Part shown: piece by piece, positions 1 through 9,800 of the stretch | How the letters are laid out: every line of letters begins with the position of its first letter | Position numbering within the stretch: position 1 is the stretch's first letter | NCBI RefSeq assembly: GCF_014697545.1 | Contig: NZ_JACJSA010000013.1 | Location: 124,001 to 188,000 of the forward strand | From: Oscillatoria sp. FACHB-1407 | GTDB taxonomy: Bacteria; Cyanobacteriota; Cyanobacteriia; Elainellales; Elainellaceae | DNA length: 64,000 nucleotides | Reading direction: 5' to 3' | Translations under genes and position numbers: made by a program | The notes under the pieces: generated by a model | The model's input: the letters and a program-made list of their open reading frames with translations, nothing else | Database searches by the model: none | Told to the model about the DNA's origin: nothing

Positions 1-3000
1 GAATCAGATCCTCTGCCAAATATGGCTTGAACTTAAACTTAGATTGTCCCGATTCCAGGCGGCGTAAGTTGAGAATATCGTTCACCAGACGCACCAATCG
101 ATCGCTCTGACGGGCAGCGATCGCAAGCATCTCTTTCATCTTTTCGGGTTTCTTGTCATACACACCCCCGGCAATCAGACCGAGCGATCCTCGAATGGAC
201 GTGAGGGGAGTGCGGAGTTCATGGCTGACCACGGAGATAAATTCTTGTTTCATCTGGTCAATCTTTTGCCGTTCGGTAATATCCTCTCCAATGCTGATCG
301 TGCCAATGACGCTGCCATCGGCGTCTTGCAGCATGGTGTTATTCCAGGCGATAAACCGTTCTTCGCCTGATCGGGTCAGGATTGAGTTTTGGTAATAAGG
401 ATGGGCATTGTGAGACAGGACTTCTGAGAAAACTTCTTGAACGTTCTGCTGATTGGAGGGTGGTAAAAAGTTTTCAAACCAGTTCTTGCCCAAAACGTCT
501 GAAGCTGTGTACCCAGTCAGGTTAAGGAAGAAGGGATTGACGTAGTTGATGTTGCCCGATTGATCAAGCCCAACGACGATTAACTGCACGTTGTCTAGCA
601 GCGATCGCCAGCGTCGCTCAGCCTCCTGGATCACAGCCGCTGTTCGCTCGCGTTCTTGCAATTCCACCTGAAGTTGGTTATAGAGGTCTGATTGTTGCAG
701 AGCGATCGCCATTTGGCTAGCAATTTGTTGCAGTAATTCGATCTCCCAATCCTGCCAATTGCGAGGAGAGACGTTTTGATAGATGGCAAGTAAGCCCCAC
801 AAGTCTTCTCCAGCAAAGATTGGGGCAACAGCATAGGCTTTTGCCTGGAACTGCTCCAATAAGTCAATGTGGCAGGGTTGCAGTCCTGCGGTGTAGATAT
901 CTGGAATAACGAACGTTTCATGCTGTTGAAACCGACCGCCCTGAGTTTCTTGAAGATAAGTATCTTCCCAAACCTGCTGGACATCAAAGCTAACAAGCTT
1001 GACCCACTCCTCACTGACAGATTCAGCAATAAAGTCACCGCTCCAATCTGGGCTGAAGCGGTAAACGGCGGCTCGATCGACTTCCAAAATTTGTTTTACT
1101 TCCGTGACGGTTGCTTTGAGAACCTCTTCAAGATTGAGTGAGTGGCGAATGGTTTGGGTAATTGACCACAGTAGCTGTCTTTGTCGGGTTTTCTGGCGTA
1201 GTGTCGCTTCTGTTTGTTTGCGTTCGGTAATATCTTGCTGGACAGCAACAAGAACATCTCCAAACTCAGGGTGCTGAAACACAGAGCAGGTTGCACTGCA
1301 CCAGAAGGGGGTTCCATCTTTCTTGACGTTCTGCACTTCATACGTCGCCTCACTGTTTTGTAAGACCGTATTGACAATCGATTGAGTGACTTCTACTGCT
1401 GTTATGTCTTGAGTGTTGTAATTGAGAATTGAGACAGGTTGACCGTTCAGTTCACTGGAGTTGTAGCCAAACATCTGCTCAAATTTAGGATTGGCGTAGA
1501 CAATGGTTGCATCCTCAGCTTTGACCAGACAAATGCCTTCAGCCATATTGCGAGTGATGACTGCCTGAAGGGCTAAGGTTTTCTCTGCTTGTTTGCGATC
1601 GCTGATATTAAACATACTCGATCGACTCATGACAAAATTGCCCGCATCGTCTCTAATTGCCGTCGCATTCACATTGACCCAACGAGTTAAGCCATCTTTG
1701 CAACGAAGCTGAAACTCTAAATCGTTCACCCAACCTCGCCGCATAAATTGAGGAAAGTCTTGGTGGAATATTTGTTGGCTTTCAGGCGTAATCAGGTCTG
1801 TAAACTTCATCTGATTGAGGACTTCATCACGGGTGTATCCCAACCACTTCAATTCAGTATCATTGATACGGACAATAGTGCCCTCTGCATCTAAGGAATG
1901 ATAACCACAGGGCGCATTGTTATAAAGATCTTCTAATTCCTGTTTAACCTGCTCCTGTTCTTTCAAGGAAATCAAAAGGCGACTATTTAATGCGTTTAAC
2001 TCTTCAGTCCGTTCTGCAACTCGTTGTTCTAGCTCGGCATTCAATTGTTGTAATGCAAGTTCGGCTTGTTTTCGTGGAGTGACATCGATCGAAAAAATGA
2101 CAATTCCTCCAATTTCGCCTGCTGCGGTATACCAGGGACGTATCTCCCAGGAGATCCACTGCTGCTTGCCGTCTGCGCGGATAAACAAGTCGTCATCACA
2201 TTTCTCAATCGCTCCCGCTAAACACCTCTGATGAATTTGTCGCCAGCGTTCTGGGATTTCAGGGAAAAGGTCATAATGCGATCGATGAATTAAAGACTCA
2301 ACGGAACCCAGTTCATACTCATCTATCCACCGTTGGCTTGCCATGACATATCGCATTTCCCGATCCAGCATAGCGATGCCAGCAGGCGCATATTGAGCAA
2401 ATAAGCGCAGTAAGGATTCACGTTCTTGTAGTGCTGTTTCTGCTTGCCTGCGCTCTACCAATTCAGCCTGTACCTGCTCAAACAGATCTGCCTGCTGAAG
2501 GGCAATACTCACTTGGGAGGCAATTTGTCGCAGTAGATCAATTTCAGAATCTTGCCATTGACGCGGAGCAGTACAGTGATGAGCCGCTAGCAATCCCCAC
2601 AATTCGTTATTCTTAAGAATTGGAACAACCAGATTTGCTCTGACCTGGAATTGTGCCAAAAACTCAACATGGCACGGGCTAATATCTGCTGTGTAAATGT
2701 CAGACTTTGCGGTGACTAAGCCTTGTAGAAAGGGTTCAACATAGCGATCGCCAATACAAGGATCATGGATATCAAACGGAAACAGTGCAAAGGCTTCATC
2801 GACAACAGACTCAACTGCGATCGCTCCGCCCCAGTCTGGTGTGAATTGAAAAATGATGACGCGATCGACTTGCAGAAATTGCCGCACTTCATCAACCGTG
2901 ATTTGCAGAATCTTTTGTAGATTGAGAGATTGACGAATGCGGTTCGTGATCTCCATCACTAACCGTTGTTGTTCAAATTGTTGTTGCAGCAGGAGTTGAG

Positions 3001-3736
3001 ACTGCTTACGCTCATCGATTGCCATGATTGTTCCACTCATCCGCACAGGTTGCCCATCTTTGCCATATAAAGCTTTCCCTCGTCCTTCCATCCAGTGAAC
3101 GCTACCATCTGCCCAGACTACCCGAAACTCATGATGATAAGGCAATCGGTTTTTCAGAGAATGGGCGATCGCTTGATTCAGTCCTTCTCGATCATCTGGA
3201 TGTAAGCAGGCATCAAAGGTTTCATACTTGCCATCAAACGAACCGGAAGGCATCCCCAATAACCGTTCATGTTCTGGCGACCAGGTAATTTCTCCGCTCA
3301 CCATGTTCCAGTCCCACATCCCCATTTGGGCAGCACTGAGAGCAGTTTTCAGGCGATCGCTACTCTCATCAACGAGTTGACAGTTGAGTTGTTCAATGTT
3401 TCGTTTGCTTTCTTGTAAATTGGCACTTAACAGATTAATAATGAGGGACACAGATACAAACAACCCCACTCGGACAACGTCATCCAAATGTGAGAACTGG
3501 AGTTGGTGAATCGGGGGAATGAAGTAATACTTCAGTGCCAGGGTGGAGAGTGCGATCGTAACCATTCCGGGTTTTCTGCCGCCATACCAGGTGCTAACCG
3601 CAATAGCAATGTAAAAGAAAGCCCCAATCGTTCGGGTGATTATGTCTTCTAACCAAAGGCTCAGGAGAAGAGCCATTGCAGTTGAAGCGATCGCCACTCC
3701 ATACCGTAATAACAAGCGATAGGCTCTTGAGTTCAT
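1..3736 (-). CDS. Membrane cyanobacteriochrome-type sensor histidine kinase (3' end outside window)
   Basis: The reading frame opens at ATG 3736, behind a GGGAGA ribosome site, and runs off the window start after 1245 codons. In order it shows a DUF4118/KdpD-like hydrophobic region (residues 5-110), a PAS_3 domain (130-245), GAF1 (255-410), three PAS domains (about 430-850), GAF2 (860-1010), a PAS domain (1040-1160) and HisKA with SHELRTP, phospho-His H1172. The ATPase domain lies outside the window. GAF1 has a DPCI motif at C327 and the canonical bilin Cys-His at C355-H356. GAF2 has C955-H956. These are cyanobacteriochrome signatures, so light sensing is inferred. The gene follows the regulator at 3789-5648 by 52 bp and probably shares its transcript. 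Confidence 0.9.
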   Translation of the reverse strand, partial: MNSRAYRLLLRYGVAIASTAMALLLSLWLEDIITRTIGAFFYIAIAVSTWYGGRKPGMVTIALSTLALKYYFIPPIHQLQFSHLDDVVRVGLFVSVSLIINLLSANLQESKRNIEQLNCQLVDESSDRLKTALSAAQMGMWDWNMVSGEITWSPEHERLLGMPSGSFDGKYETFDACLHPDDREGLNQAIAHSLKNRLPYHHEFRVVWADGSVHWMEGRGKALYGKDGQPVRMSGTIMAIDERKQSQLLLQQQFEQQRLVMEITNRIRQSLNLQKILQITVDEVRQFLQVDRVIIFQFTPDWGGAIAVESVVDEAFALFPFDIHDPCIGDRYVEPFLQGLVTAKSDIYTADISPCHVEFLAQFQVRANLVVPILKNNELWGLLAAHHCTAPRQWQDSEIDLLRQIASQVSIALQQADLFEQVQAELVERRQAETALQERESLLRLFAQYAPAGIAMLDREMRYVMASQRWIDEYELGSVESLIHRSHYDLFPEIPERWRQIHQRCLAGAIEKCDDDLFIRADGKQQWISWEIRPWYTAAGEIGGIVIFSIDVTPRKQAELALQQLNAELEQRVAERTEELNALNSRLLISLKEQEQVKQELEDLYNNAPCGYHSLDAEGTIVRINDTELKWLGYTRDEVLNQMKFTDLITPESQQIFHQDFPQFMRRGWVNDLEFQLRCKDGLTRWVNVNATAIRDDAGNFVMSRSSMFNISDRKQAEKTLALQAVITRNMAEGICLVKAEDATIVYANPKFEQMFGYNSSELNGQPVSILNYNTQDITAVEVTQSIVNTVLQNSEATYEVQNVKKDGTPFWCSATCSVFQHPEFGDVLVAVQQDITERKQTEATLRQKTRQRQLLWSITQTIRHSLNLEEVLKATVTEVKQILEVDRAAVYRFSPDWSGDFIAESVSEEWVKLVSFDVQQVWEDTYLQETQGGRFQQHETFVIPDIYTAGLQPCHIDLLEQFQAKAYAVAPIFAGEDLWGLLAIYQNVSPRNWQDWEIELLQQIASQMAIALQQSDLYNQLQVELQERERTAAVIQEAERRWRSLLDNVQLIVVGLDQSGNINYVNPFFLNLTGYTASDVLGKNWFENFLPPSNQQNVQEVFSEVLSHNAHPYYQNSILTRSGEERFIAWNNTMLQDADGSVIGTISIGEDITERQKIDQMKQEFISVVSHELRTPLTSIRGSLGLIAGGVYDKKPEKMKEMLAIAARQSDRLVRLVNDILNLRRLESGQSKFKFKPYLAEDLI

Positions 3737-3788
3737 ACAGTTCTCCCTGCTATTACGGCTTTAAAGTGATTTTGGGGGACATCGCTAT

Positions 3789-5648
3789 TTAATTGTGTCC
3801 TACTCGCTGGAGGATGCGAGTGACTAAATCCTCTGCGGGTATTGTTTTGCTAATGTAGTCATCGGCTCCAGCAGCATAAGCCCTAGTGATGACATCACTT
3901 TCAGTATGGGCTGATAGAAATAAAATCTTGAGATGCTGCCATTTCGGGTCTGCCCGCACCACCTGACACAATTCCAGTCCATTAAACTCCGGCATTTCTA
4001 AATCTAGAACCAGGACGTTGGGGGTACAGGACGCTAAAACATTCCAGAAATTTTGAGGCTCGGCAGTGGTTGTTACCTGTAATCCATACCCTGACAATCG
4101 CTCTGAAAGGGCAGCAAGGAATCCTGGATCATCATCCACAATCAAGAGCCGATCTTGCCTGGATGGGTGAGATTTTTGTTTCAGCACATCCGTTATAGTC
4201 TTGAGAATTTCGTGAGCGGGTAACGGTTTTTGCAGAAAGGCACTCACCCCCAACCGAGCCGCAGCTATCCGATCGCAAAAATCCTCTTTGGCTGTAAAGA
4301 CCACAATGGGAATGTGGGGCGATCGCTGCGCCAGTTCTTGCATCAATGTCAGTCCGTTTTCTTCTCCAGGAAATGTCAGATCAAGCAGGATGATGCTGGG
4401 TGGATTTTGAGCAATCATCTGACGAGCTACGGTGAGATCGGTGGCGATTTCAACCTGGAGATGCCAGGCGATCGCTTCAATTCGCAGGCGGTCAGCTAAC
4501 AATAGATCATCGTCCACGATTAGGATGGGGGCAGCGGTTGTTAGAGCAGTGTTTTGAGGTGGTAGGGGTTGGGGTTTTTGGGGAAGTGTAACCTGTGCCT
4601 GGGCGATCGCCTGTTTCAAAAACTCAACGTCCTGAATAGCTGCTTCAACCTGCTCTGCCTTTAAGAAAGAAGCTTTCATCAGTTGCTCTAAATCTCTAGC
4701 GTGTTGAGAGGCTTCTAGCAAACCAAACATCCCCATTGAACCCACTAATTTATGGGCTAAATCCTTGCATTCCTGTTGTTGGCTGGAGGCTTCTCCCGGT
4801 TGGAGGGTATGAAGCAGGGTTTCCAGGGTTTGAATTTGCTCAGCATACTGCGTTTTGAACTGATTCCAGACCTTTGAAGTAACGGCCTGTGCTTTTTGTT
4901 CTGCCCCCACCCTCAATCCCTCTCCCACAGGAGAAGAGGATAAAGATTTTGCTGGTTGGATCGGAGGAGCAGGATCAACCTGGGGCGATCGCAATCGATA
5001 CCCTAACCCATGAACCGTTTCAATGGGATCAGACGCACCTGCTGCTTTCAATTTTTGCCGCACACATTTAACATGAGTGCTGACCGTTTCCTCTCCTGAG
5101 GAGTGAGCAACGTCCCAGAGATGATCCAAAATGGCGCGGCGACTAAAAATTCGTTTAGGGTTAAGGAGAAAGAGTTCTAATAAACCCAATTCTTTTGCCC
5201 GCAGATGGACAGTGTTACCGTTGCACCTGACCTCTCCGTTTGTCGAGTCAACGTGAATATTCTCCCAGGTGAGGATGGGTGTTGCTGATTTGCTTTTACG
5301 AGCGACCGACCGCACTCGTGCTAATAAGATATCCAGATCAAACGGTTTCGTGACATAATCATCAGCCCCAGCATCCAACCCAGTGATTTGGGCTTCAGCA
5401 CTGTTTTGCCCGGTCATTAGAAGAATGGGAGTCTGGCAACCTTGGCTACGGAGCCGTTTGCACACGGTAATTCCGTCGAGTTTAGGCAACCCAATATCCA
5501 GCAAAATCAGGTCATATTCCTGAACGTTGGTTAGAGCTAACCCCGCTTCTCCATCCCAAGCCTGTTCTACGACCCAGTGGTGACTGGTGAGGGCATCTGC
5601 GAGAATATCTCCGATGAGGCGATCGTCTTCAATTAACAGAGCTTTCAT
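3789..5648 (-). CDS. Triple-receiver OmpR-type response regulator with Hpt domain
   Basis: 619 aa. Residues 1-116 are a receiver domain with phosphoacceptor D51 (LLDIGLPKLDG). About 125-222 is an OmpR winged helix (VSTHVKCVRQKLKAAG, VHGLGYRLR). A linker leads to an Hpt-like helical domain near 255-350 (LAHKLVGSMGMFG). Two more receivers follow at about 375-490 (IILLDLTFPGEENG) and 500-615 (VLVLDLEMPEFNG). The protein can take up phosphoryl groups at several sites and act on DNA through the single winged helix. It is directly upstream of the membrane sensor kinase, its likely partner. This many-domain layout is known among cyanobacterial regulators, but the target genes cannot be read from sequence. 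Confidence 0.9.
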   Translation of the reverse strand: MKALLIEDDRLIGDILADALTSHHWVVEQAWDGEAGLALTNVQEYDLILLDIGLPKLDGITVCKRLRSQGCQTPILLMTGQNSAEAQITGLDAGADDYVTKPFDLDILLARVRSVARKSKSATPILTWENIHVDSTNGEVRCNGNTVHLRAKELGLLELFLLNPKRIFSRRAILDHLWDVAHSSGEETVSTHVKCVRQKLKAAGASDPIETVHGLGYRLRSPQVDPAPPIQPAKSLSSSPVGEGLRVGAEQKAQAVTSKVWNQFKTQYAEQIQTLETLLHTLQPGEASSQQQECKDLAHKLVGSMGMFGLLEASQHARDLEQLMKASFLKAEQVEAAIQDVEFLKQAIAQAQVTLPQKPQPLPPQNTALTTAAPILIVDDDLLLADRLRIEAIAWHLQVEIATDLTVARQMIAQNPPSIILLDLTFPGEENGLTLMQELAQRSPHIPIVVFTAKEDFCDRIAAARLGVSAFLQKPLPAHEILKTITDVLKQKSHPSRQDRLLIVDDDPGFLAALSERLSGYGLQVTTTAEPQNFWNVLASCTPNVLVLDLEMPEFNGLELCQVVRADPKWQHLKILFLSAHTESDVITRAYAAGADDYISKTIPAEDLVTRILQRVGHN

Positions 5649-6148
5649 CGCATTGAGTCCTCATCTCACACGTAAATGGTTAGTACCTTCGTTTCGGATC
5701 TCATTCCTAGAGCGCAAGGTACAAGGTGAACCTACTAAGTACAACTCGTCGTCAATAGGGGTGGGAATTCGGGGTGCAGGGGTGGAACCCCTGACTGGGG
5801 GCGAAGCCCCCATACCCCCCTGGTTTTATTTCCAAACCCTATCTGTGAATCACAGTACTAAGAGGTTTGGGGGTTAGTGAATATCCTTATTTTTCCTGTT
5901 GTTTTAACTGGTATCTACAGTAAATTCACTGGGGAATTGCCTGATGGCAGGCGTTATGCCCTAAAACTCCAGGGATTTAGGAGAAATTGCACATCTTAGT
6001 GCGTAAAGAAAAATTGCAATCCATCGAGTTTTGAAGCAAGTTCAAAAGTTTTTCAAAATTTAGTCCTAGGTTTAAGTCCAGAAGCTATCGCTTTTCAGGA
6101 AAGTCAAACGTTGTGTTTTTCTGCGTTATTTGAGAAAGGATAAGTACT
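5649..6148. other. Intergenic region with a dispersed repeat
   Basis: 500 bp between the divergent regulator at 5648 and the small zinc-ribbon gene at 6149. It holds one copy of a 128-bp dispersed repeat (5735-5862). The rest is AT-rich and shows no convincing coding potential. Confidence 0.6.
5735..5862. repeat. Dispersed hairpin-rich repeat, copy 1
   Basis: 128 bp, nearly identical to 48168-48294. The ends read CTAAGTAC and GTACTAAG, an inverted pair with one mismatch. Inside are three palindromes: GGGGTGGAACCCC, TGGGGGC-GAA-GCCCCCA and CTGTGAATCACAG. No coding capacity. It behaves like a non-autonomous mobile repeat (MITE- or REP-like). Confidence 0.75.
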
Positions 6149-6334
6149 ATGACAATTTGCCCTTGTTGCTCAAATGCTATGCTTCGCCATGTTCGGCACC
6201 ATGAAGTGTACTGGTTTTGTCGGACTTGCTGGCAAGAAATGCCTCTGTTTGAGGAACCGAAATTGCATCAAGTTCCACTGGCGTTAGAACCCTATTTTGG
6301 GCCTAAGCGGAGGCGATCGCTCGTTGCTCTCTAA
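6149..6334 (+). CDS. Small zinc-ribbon-like protein
   Basis: 61 aa, preceded by an AGAAAGGA ribosome site. The N-terminus has CPCC and, 22 residues later, CRTC, an arrangement that would hold one zinc ion in a ribbon. The C-terminus is basic (GPKRRRS). It resembles small cyanobacterial zinc-ribbon proteins of unknown role. It is followed 71 bp later by another small gene on the same strand. No function is assigned. Confidence 0.7.
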   Translation: MTICPCCSNAMLRHVRHHEVYWFCRTCWQEMPLFEEPKLHQVPLALEPYFGPKRRRSLVAL

Positions 6335-6405
6335 GCTAATCCCTCAGGAATTCCTATTGGTTTGTTGAAATTGTTTTTTGCTTCTCCTCCATAGCCTCAA
6401 ACATC

Positions 6406-6789
6406 ATGAAAATTTTTGATCAAATTTATCATTGTCAAATTCCCGGTCAAGTATTTGGAGTGTGGAAATTACAGTGCCGCCTTCGTATTCTTCAACCACA
6501 CAGTGAAGTGCAAACGGTGATAGTGACTGATATGGGGCTTGAGATGGGGTGGTTTATTCCATATCTTGTTGAGAAACTAGCAGATCAGATTGTGACGGAG
6601 TTTAACCTCGACCCTGCCAGGCTTATTTGGATTGAACATTACACACCAGACTTTAAAAAGCCAAGCTGTGCTGATTTTAGTCAAGTGACCTTTGATTGGC
6701 ACAATGGACAAGCCACAAACCCCCAGTGGAACGAGCTTACTCCCGAAGTAGCAAAAGCCCTCATGAGTGGGGAACTATTGCTTGCTTAA
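6406..6789 (+). CDS. Conserved hypothetical protein
   Basis: 127 aa, soluble, with no signal peptide or membrane segment. The sequence has the mixed alpha/beta pattern of a compact single domain (VFGVWKLQCRLRI, TVIVTDMG, LIWIEHYTPDF). I do not recognise a catalytic motif. No strong ribosome site precedes ATG 6406. The frame ends 14 bp before the next gene, so the two are probably co-transcribed. The sensor-kinase reading frame extends upstream into this gene, but that extension is not needed. Confidence 0.65.
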   Translation: MKIFDQIYHCQIPGQVFGVWKLQCRLRILQPHSEVQTVIVTDMGLEMGWFIPYLVEKLADQIVTEFNLDPARLIWIEHYTPDFKKPSCADFSQVTFDWHNGQATNPQWNELTPEVAKALMSGELLLA

Positions 6790-6803
6790 GAGTTTTAGTG
6801 ATT

Positions 6804-9800
6804 ATGAGACAACGACATCAATATCAACGGGTTCCCTGGCTCAAAGCGAAGCTCCAATCCTACTGGATGCCACTACTGCTGGGGATTGTTGCTACAGTTG
6901 CAGTTTTTGGATTGTGGCAGCAGTTACTGGTGCGGGAGCAATTGCACATTGAGCAATTGGTACGACAGGAAGTGACTGCCATTGAGTCAGAGTTGAATCG
7001 AGAGCTATCCGTGAGAGTTTTGGCACTCGAACGCATGGCAAGTCGATGGCGAGCGATTGGCGGGACTCCGAGATCGCTTTGGGAAGTCGATGCGGCTAAC
7101 TACGTTGAACACTCGTCTGGATATCAGGCGATCGAGTGGGTTGATCCATCCTTTTATGTGAGATGGGTGGTTCCCTTAAAGGGCAACGAAGCGGCTCTCA
7201 ATCTGAGTTTGGATCAAGAGCCTCGCCGTCGTATCACGCTTAGCATTGCCCGTGATTTGCGTCAAACCATCTTGACGAAGACAGTTTCACTGCCTCACGG
7301 CGGAAAAGGGTTCTTAGCTGTCGTGCCGCTTTTTGTCGAAGATCATACCAGTCCTCAAGCGTCTGACCGTTTTGAGGGGTTTATTGTTGGAGTGTTTCGG
7401 TTTCAATCCCTGTTTGATAGCCTCCTCCATACCCTACCTGAGTATCAAGTCCAAATTTATGATCGCAATAGGTTGATTTATAGCCAGGGGACTCCATCAC
7501 CAGGGGCACAACCCAAAACGGGGGTTGTCCAGACCTATAGTGCAGACTGGCAGGTGCAGGTTTTTCCTACGTCAACACTCATCGCTCAAGAGCGATCGCC
7601 CCTCCCCAATCTGATTTTAGGCAGTGGTTTGTTGAGTGCCTGGGCAATGGCTCTTGTCATGTATCTGGGTCAGCGGGCAGAACGGTCTAATGAGCAAGCC
7701 AGAAAGATGAATCAACAGTTGCACCAGGAGATTGCTGAACGCCAGCAGACTGAAATGGAACTGCGGCGCAGCGAAGCCTCTAATCGCCATCTATCCGATC
7801 GCCTCAATTTAGCCGTCCAGTCGGCTCAAATTGGCATTTGGGATTGGGACATCATCAACGATTCTCTGATTTGGGATGATCAGATGTATCGACTCTATGG
7901 GCTCAACCCATTCGACTTCTCAGGTACTTATGAGGCGTGGGAAAGTGCGTTACACCCAGATGACCTTGAGAAAACGACAACGATCTTTTGGCGAGCGGTT
8001 CGTGGAGAAGAGGATTACAAGCCTGAGTTTAGAGTGGTTCACCCAGATGGCACCATTCGCTATATCCAAGCCTATGCCGTTGTTCAGCGGAATGGACAGG
8101 GAGAGGCTCAACGCATGATTGGGGTTAACTTTGATATCACTAAGCATAAGCAAGCCGAGGCAGCACTGGCACTTTCTGAAGAACGGTTAAGCCTGGTGTT
8201 GAAGGGATCGAATGAAGGCTGGTGGGATTGGGATCTGATTACCAACGAGCTGTATTACTCTCCTCGCTGGTGGAGCATGATCGGGTTCGAGTTTAGGGAG
8301 CTAGAGGACACGCCTGATCTCTGGCAGCGGTTAATGCACCCCGATGATTTTGATGGCGTCACGCCGTTTTTCCAACAACAACTGGCTAATGGCTCTGAAT
8401 CTTACGAAGTCGAGTTTCGGCTGCACCATAAGCAGGGGCATTATGTTCCCGTCATTTCCAGGGGGTATATCTCCCGCGATCAGGACGGCACTCCGATCAG
8501 GGTTTCGGGCACTAATATCGACTTGAGCGATCGCAAGCAGGCTGAACAGGCTCTAGAAAATGCCCAGGCACGGTTTTTTGGCATTTTAGAAATTGCCAGT
8601 GATGCCATTATTTCTGTCGATGCCCATCAACACATCACGTTATTTAATAAGGGGGCTGAGCATATTTTTGGCTACAGCTCTGAGGAGGTTTTAGGTCAAC
8701 CGCTGTCTCTGTTGATGCCCGATCGGTTTGCTCACGTTCATCACCAGCATGTTGACCAATATGCTCAGACGGGCAATACTCGGCAGATGGCAGAGCGAGG
8801 GGCAATTTTTGGACGACGCAAAGATGGAAGCGAGTTTCCAGCGGAAGCCTCCATTTCTAAGCTCACTCTAAATGGTGAGGCGATTTTTACTACATTTCTG
8901 CGAGACATTACCGAACGCCAGCAGTCAGAAACCGCAATGGCACGGCTAGCCGCGATCGTCGAATCGTCCGAAGATGCCATTGTTGGCAAATCCTTAGATG
9001 GAATCATCACGAGCTGGAATGCTGGGGCGGAAAGGATCTTTGGCTATACGGCAGAAGAAATGGTTGGGCAACCGCTAACGACACTGATACCCGAAGGATA
9101 TTTAAACGAGGAAAGCCAAATTCTTGCGAGAATTCGACGCGGAGAACGGATTAAACACTACGACACGAAGCGACTTACAAAAGGTGGCACCCTGATTGAC
9201 CTCTCGATTAACATTTCACCGATTAAAGATGCCCAAGGAAACATCATTGGAGCCTCTAAAATTGCTCGTGATATTAGTGAGCGGGTACGACTGGATGCCG
9301 AACGCAAGCAAACGGAAATTGCTCTGCGGCAAAGTGAAGAGAAGTTTCGCATGGCGATCGACTTCACCTATAACTGGGAGTACTGGCAATCTCCTGATGG
9401 AGCCTTTATTTATATCTCGCCTTCCTGTGAACGAATCACTGGATATACGCCAGCCGAGTTTATTGCAGATCCCAGCCTCCTCCATGCCATTGTTCATCCT
9501 GGCGATCGCAGCATCCTGAATCGTCATTTTTGCCATAATGCCATTACGGCAGATCACATTGATTATCGAATTATTACCAAGACGGGAGAAACGTGCTGGA
9601 TTTCTCATATTTGTCAGCCTGTATTCAACAGCACTGGGCAGTTTCTCGGCACGCGAGCCAGCAACCGCGATATCAGTGAGCAAAAACAAGCGGAGCTTGC
9701 GCTACAGGAGAGTGAAGCTCGCTTCCAGGCATTTATGAACCACAGCCCAACGGCAGCCTGGATTACCGATGCCGATGGCATCATGCTTTATGTGAGCCAA

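Noticed and set aside
631-1377. Frames opposite to the phytochrome-like kinase
   Set aside because: They overlap the long minus-strand sensor gene, whose domain motifs are unambiguous in its own frame.
6696-6803. Upstream extension of the CHASE hybrid kinase
   Set aside because: It overlaps the previous gene by 94 bases and shows no homology to a signal or domain. ATG 6804 starts just before the first membrane helix.
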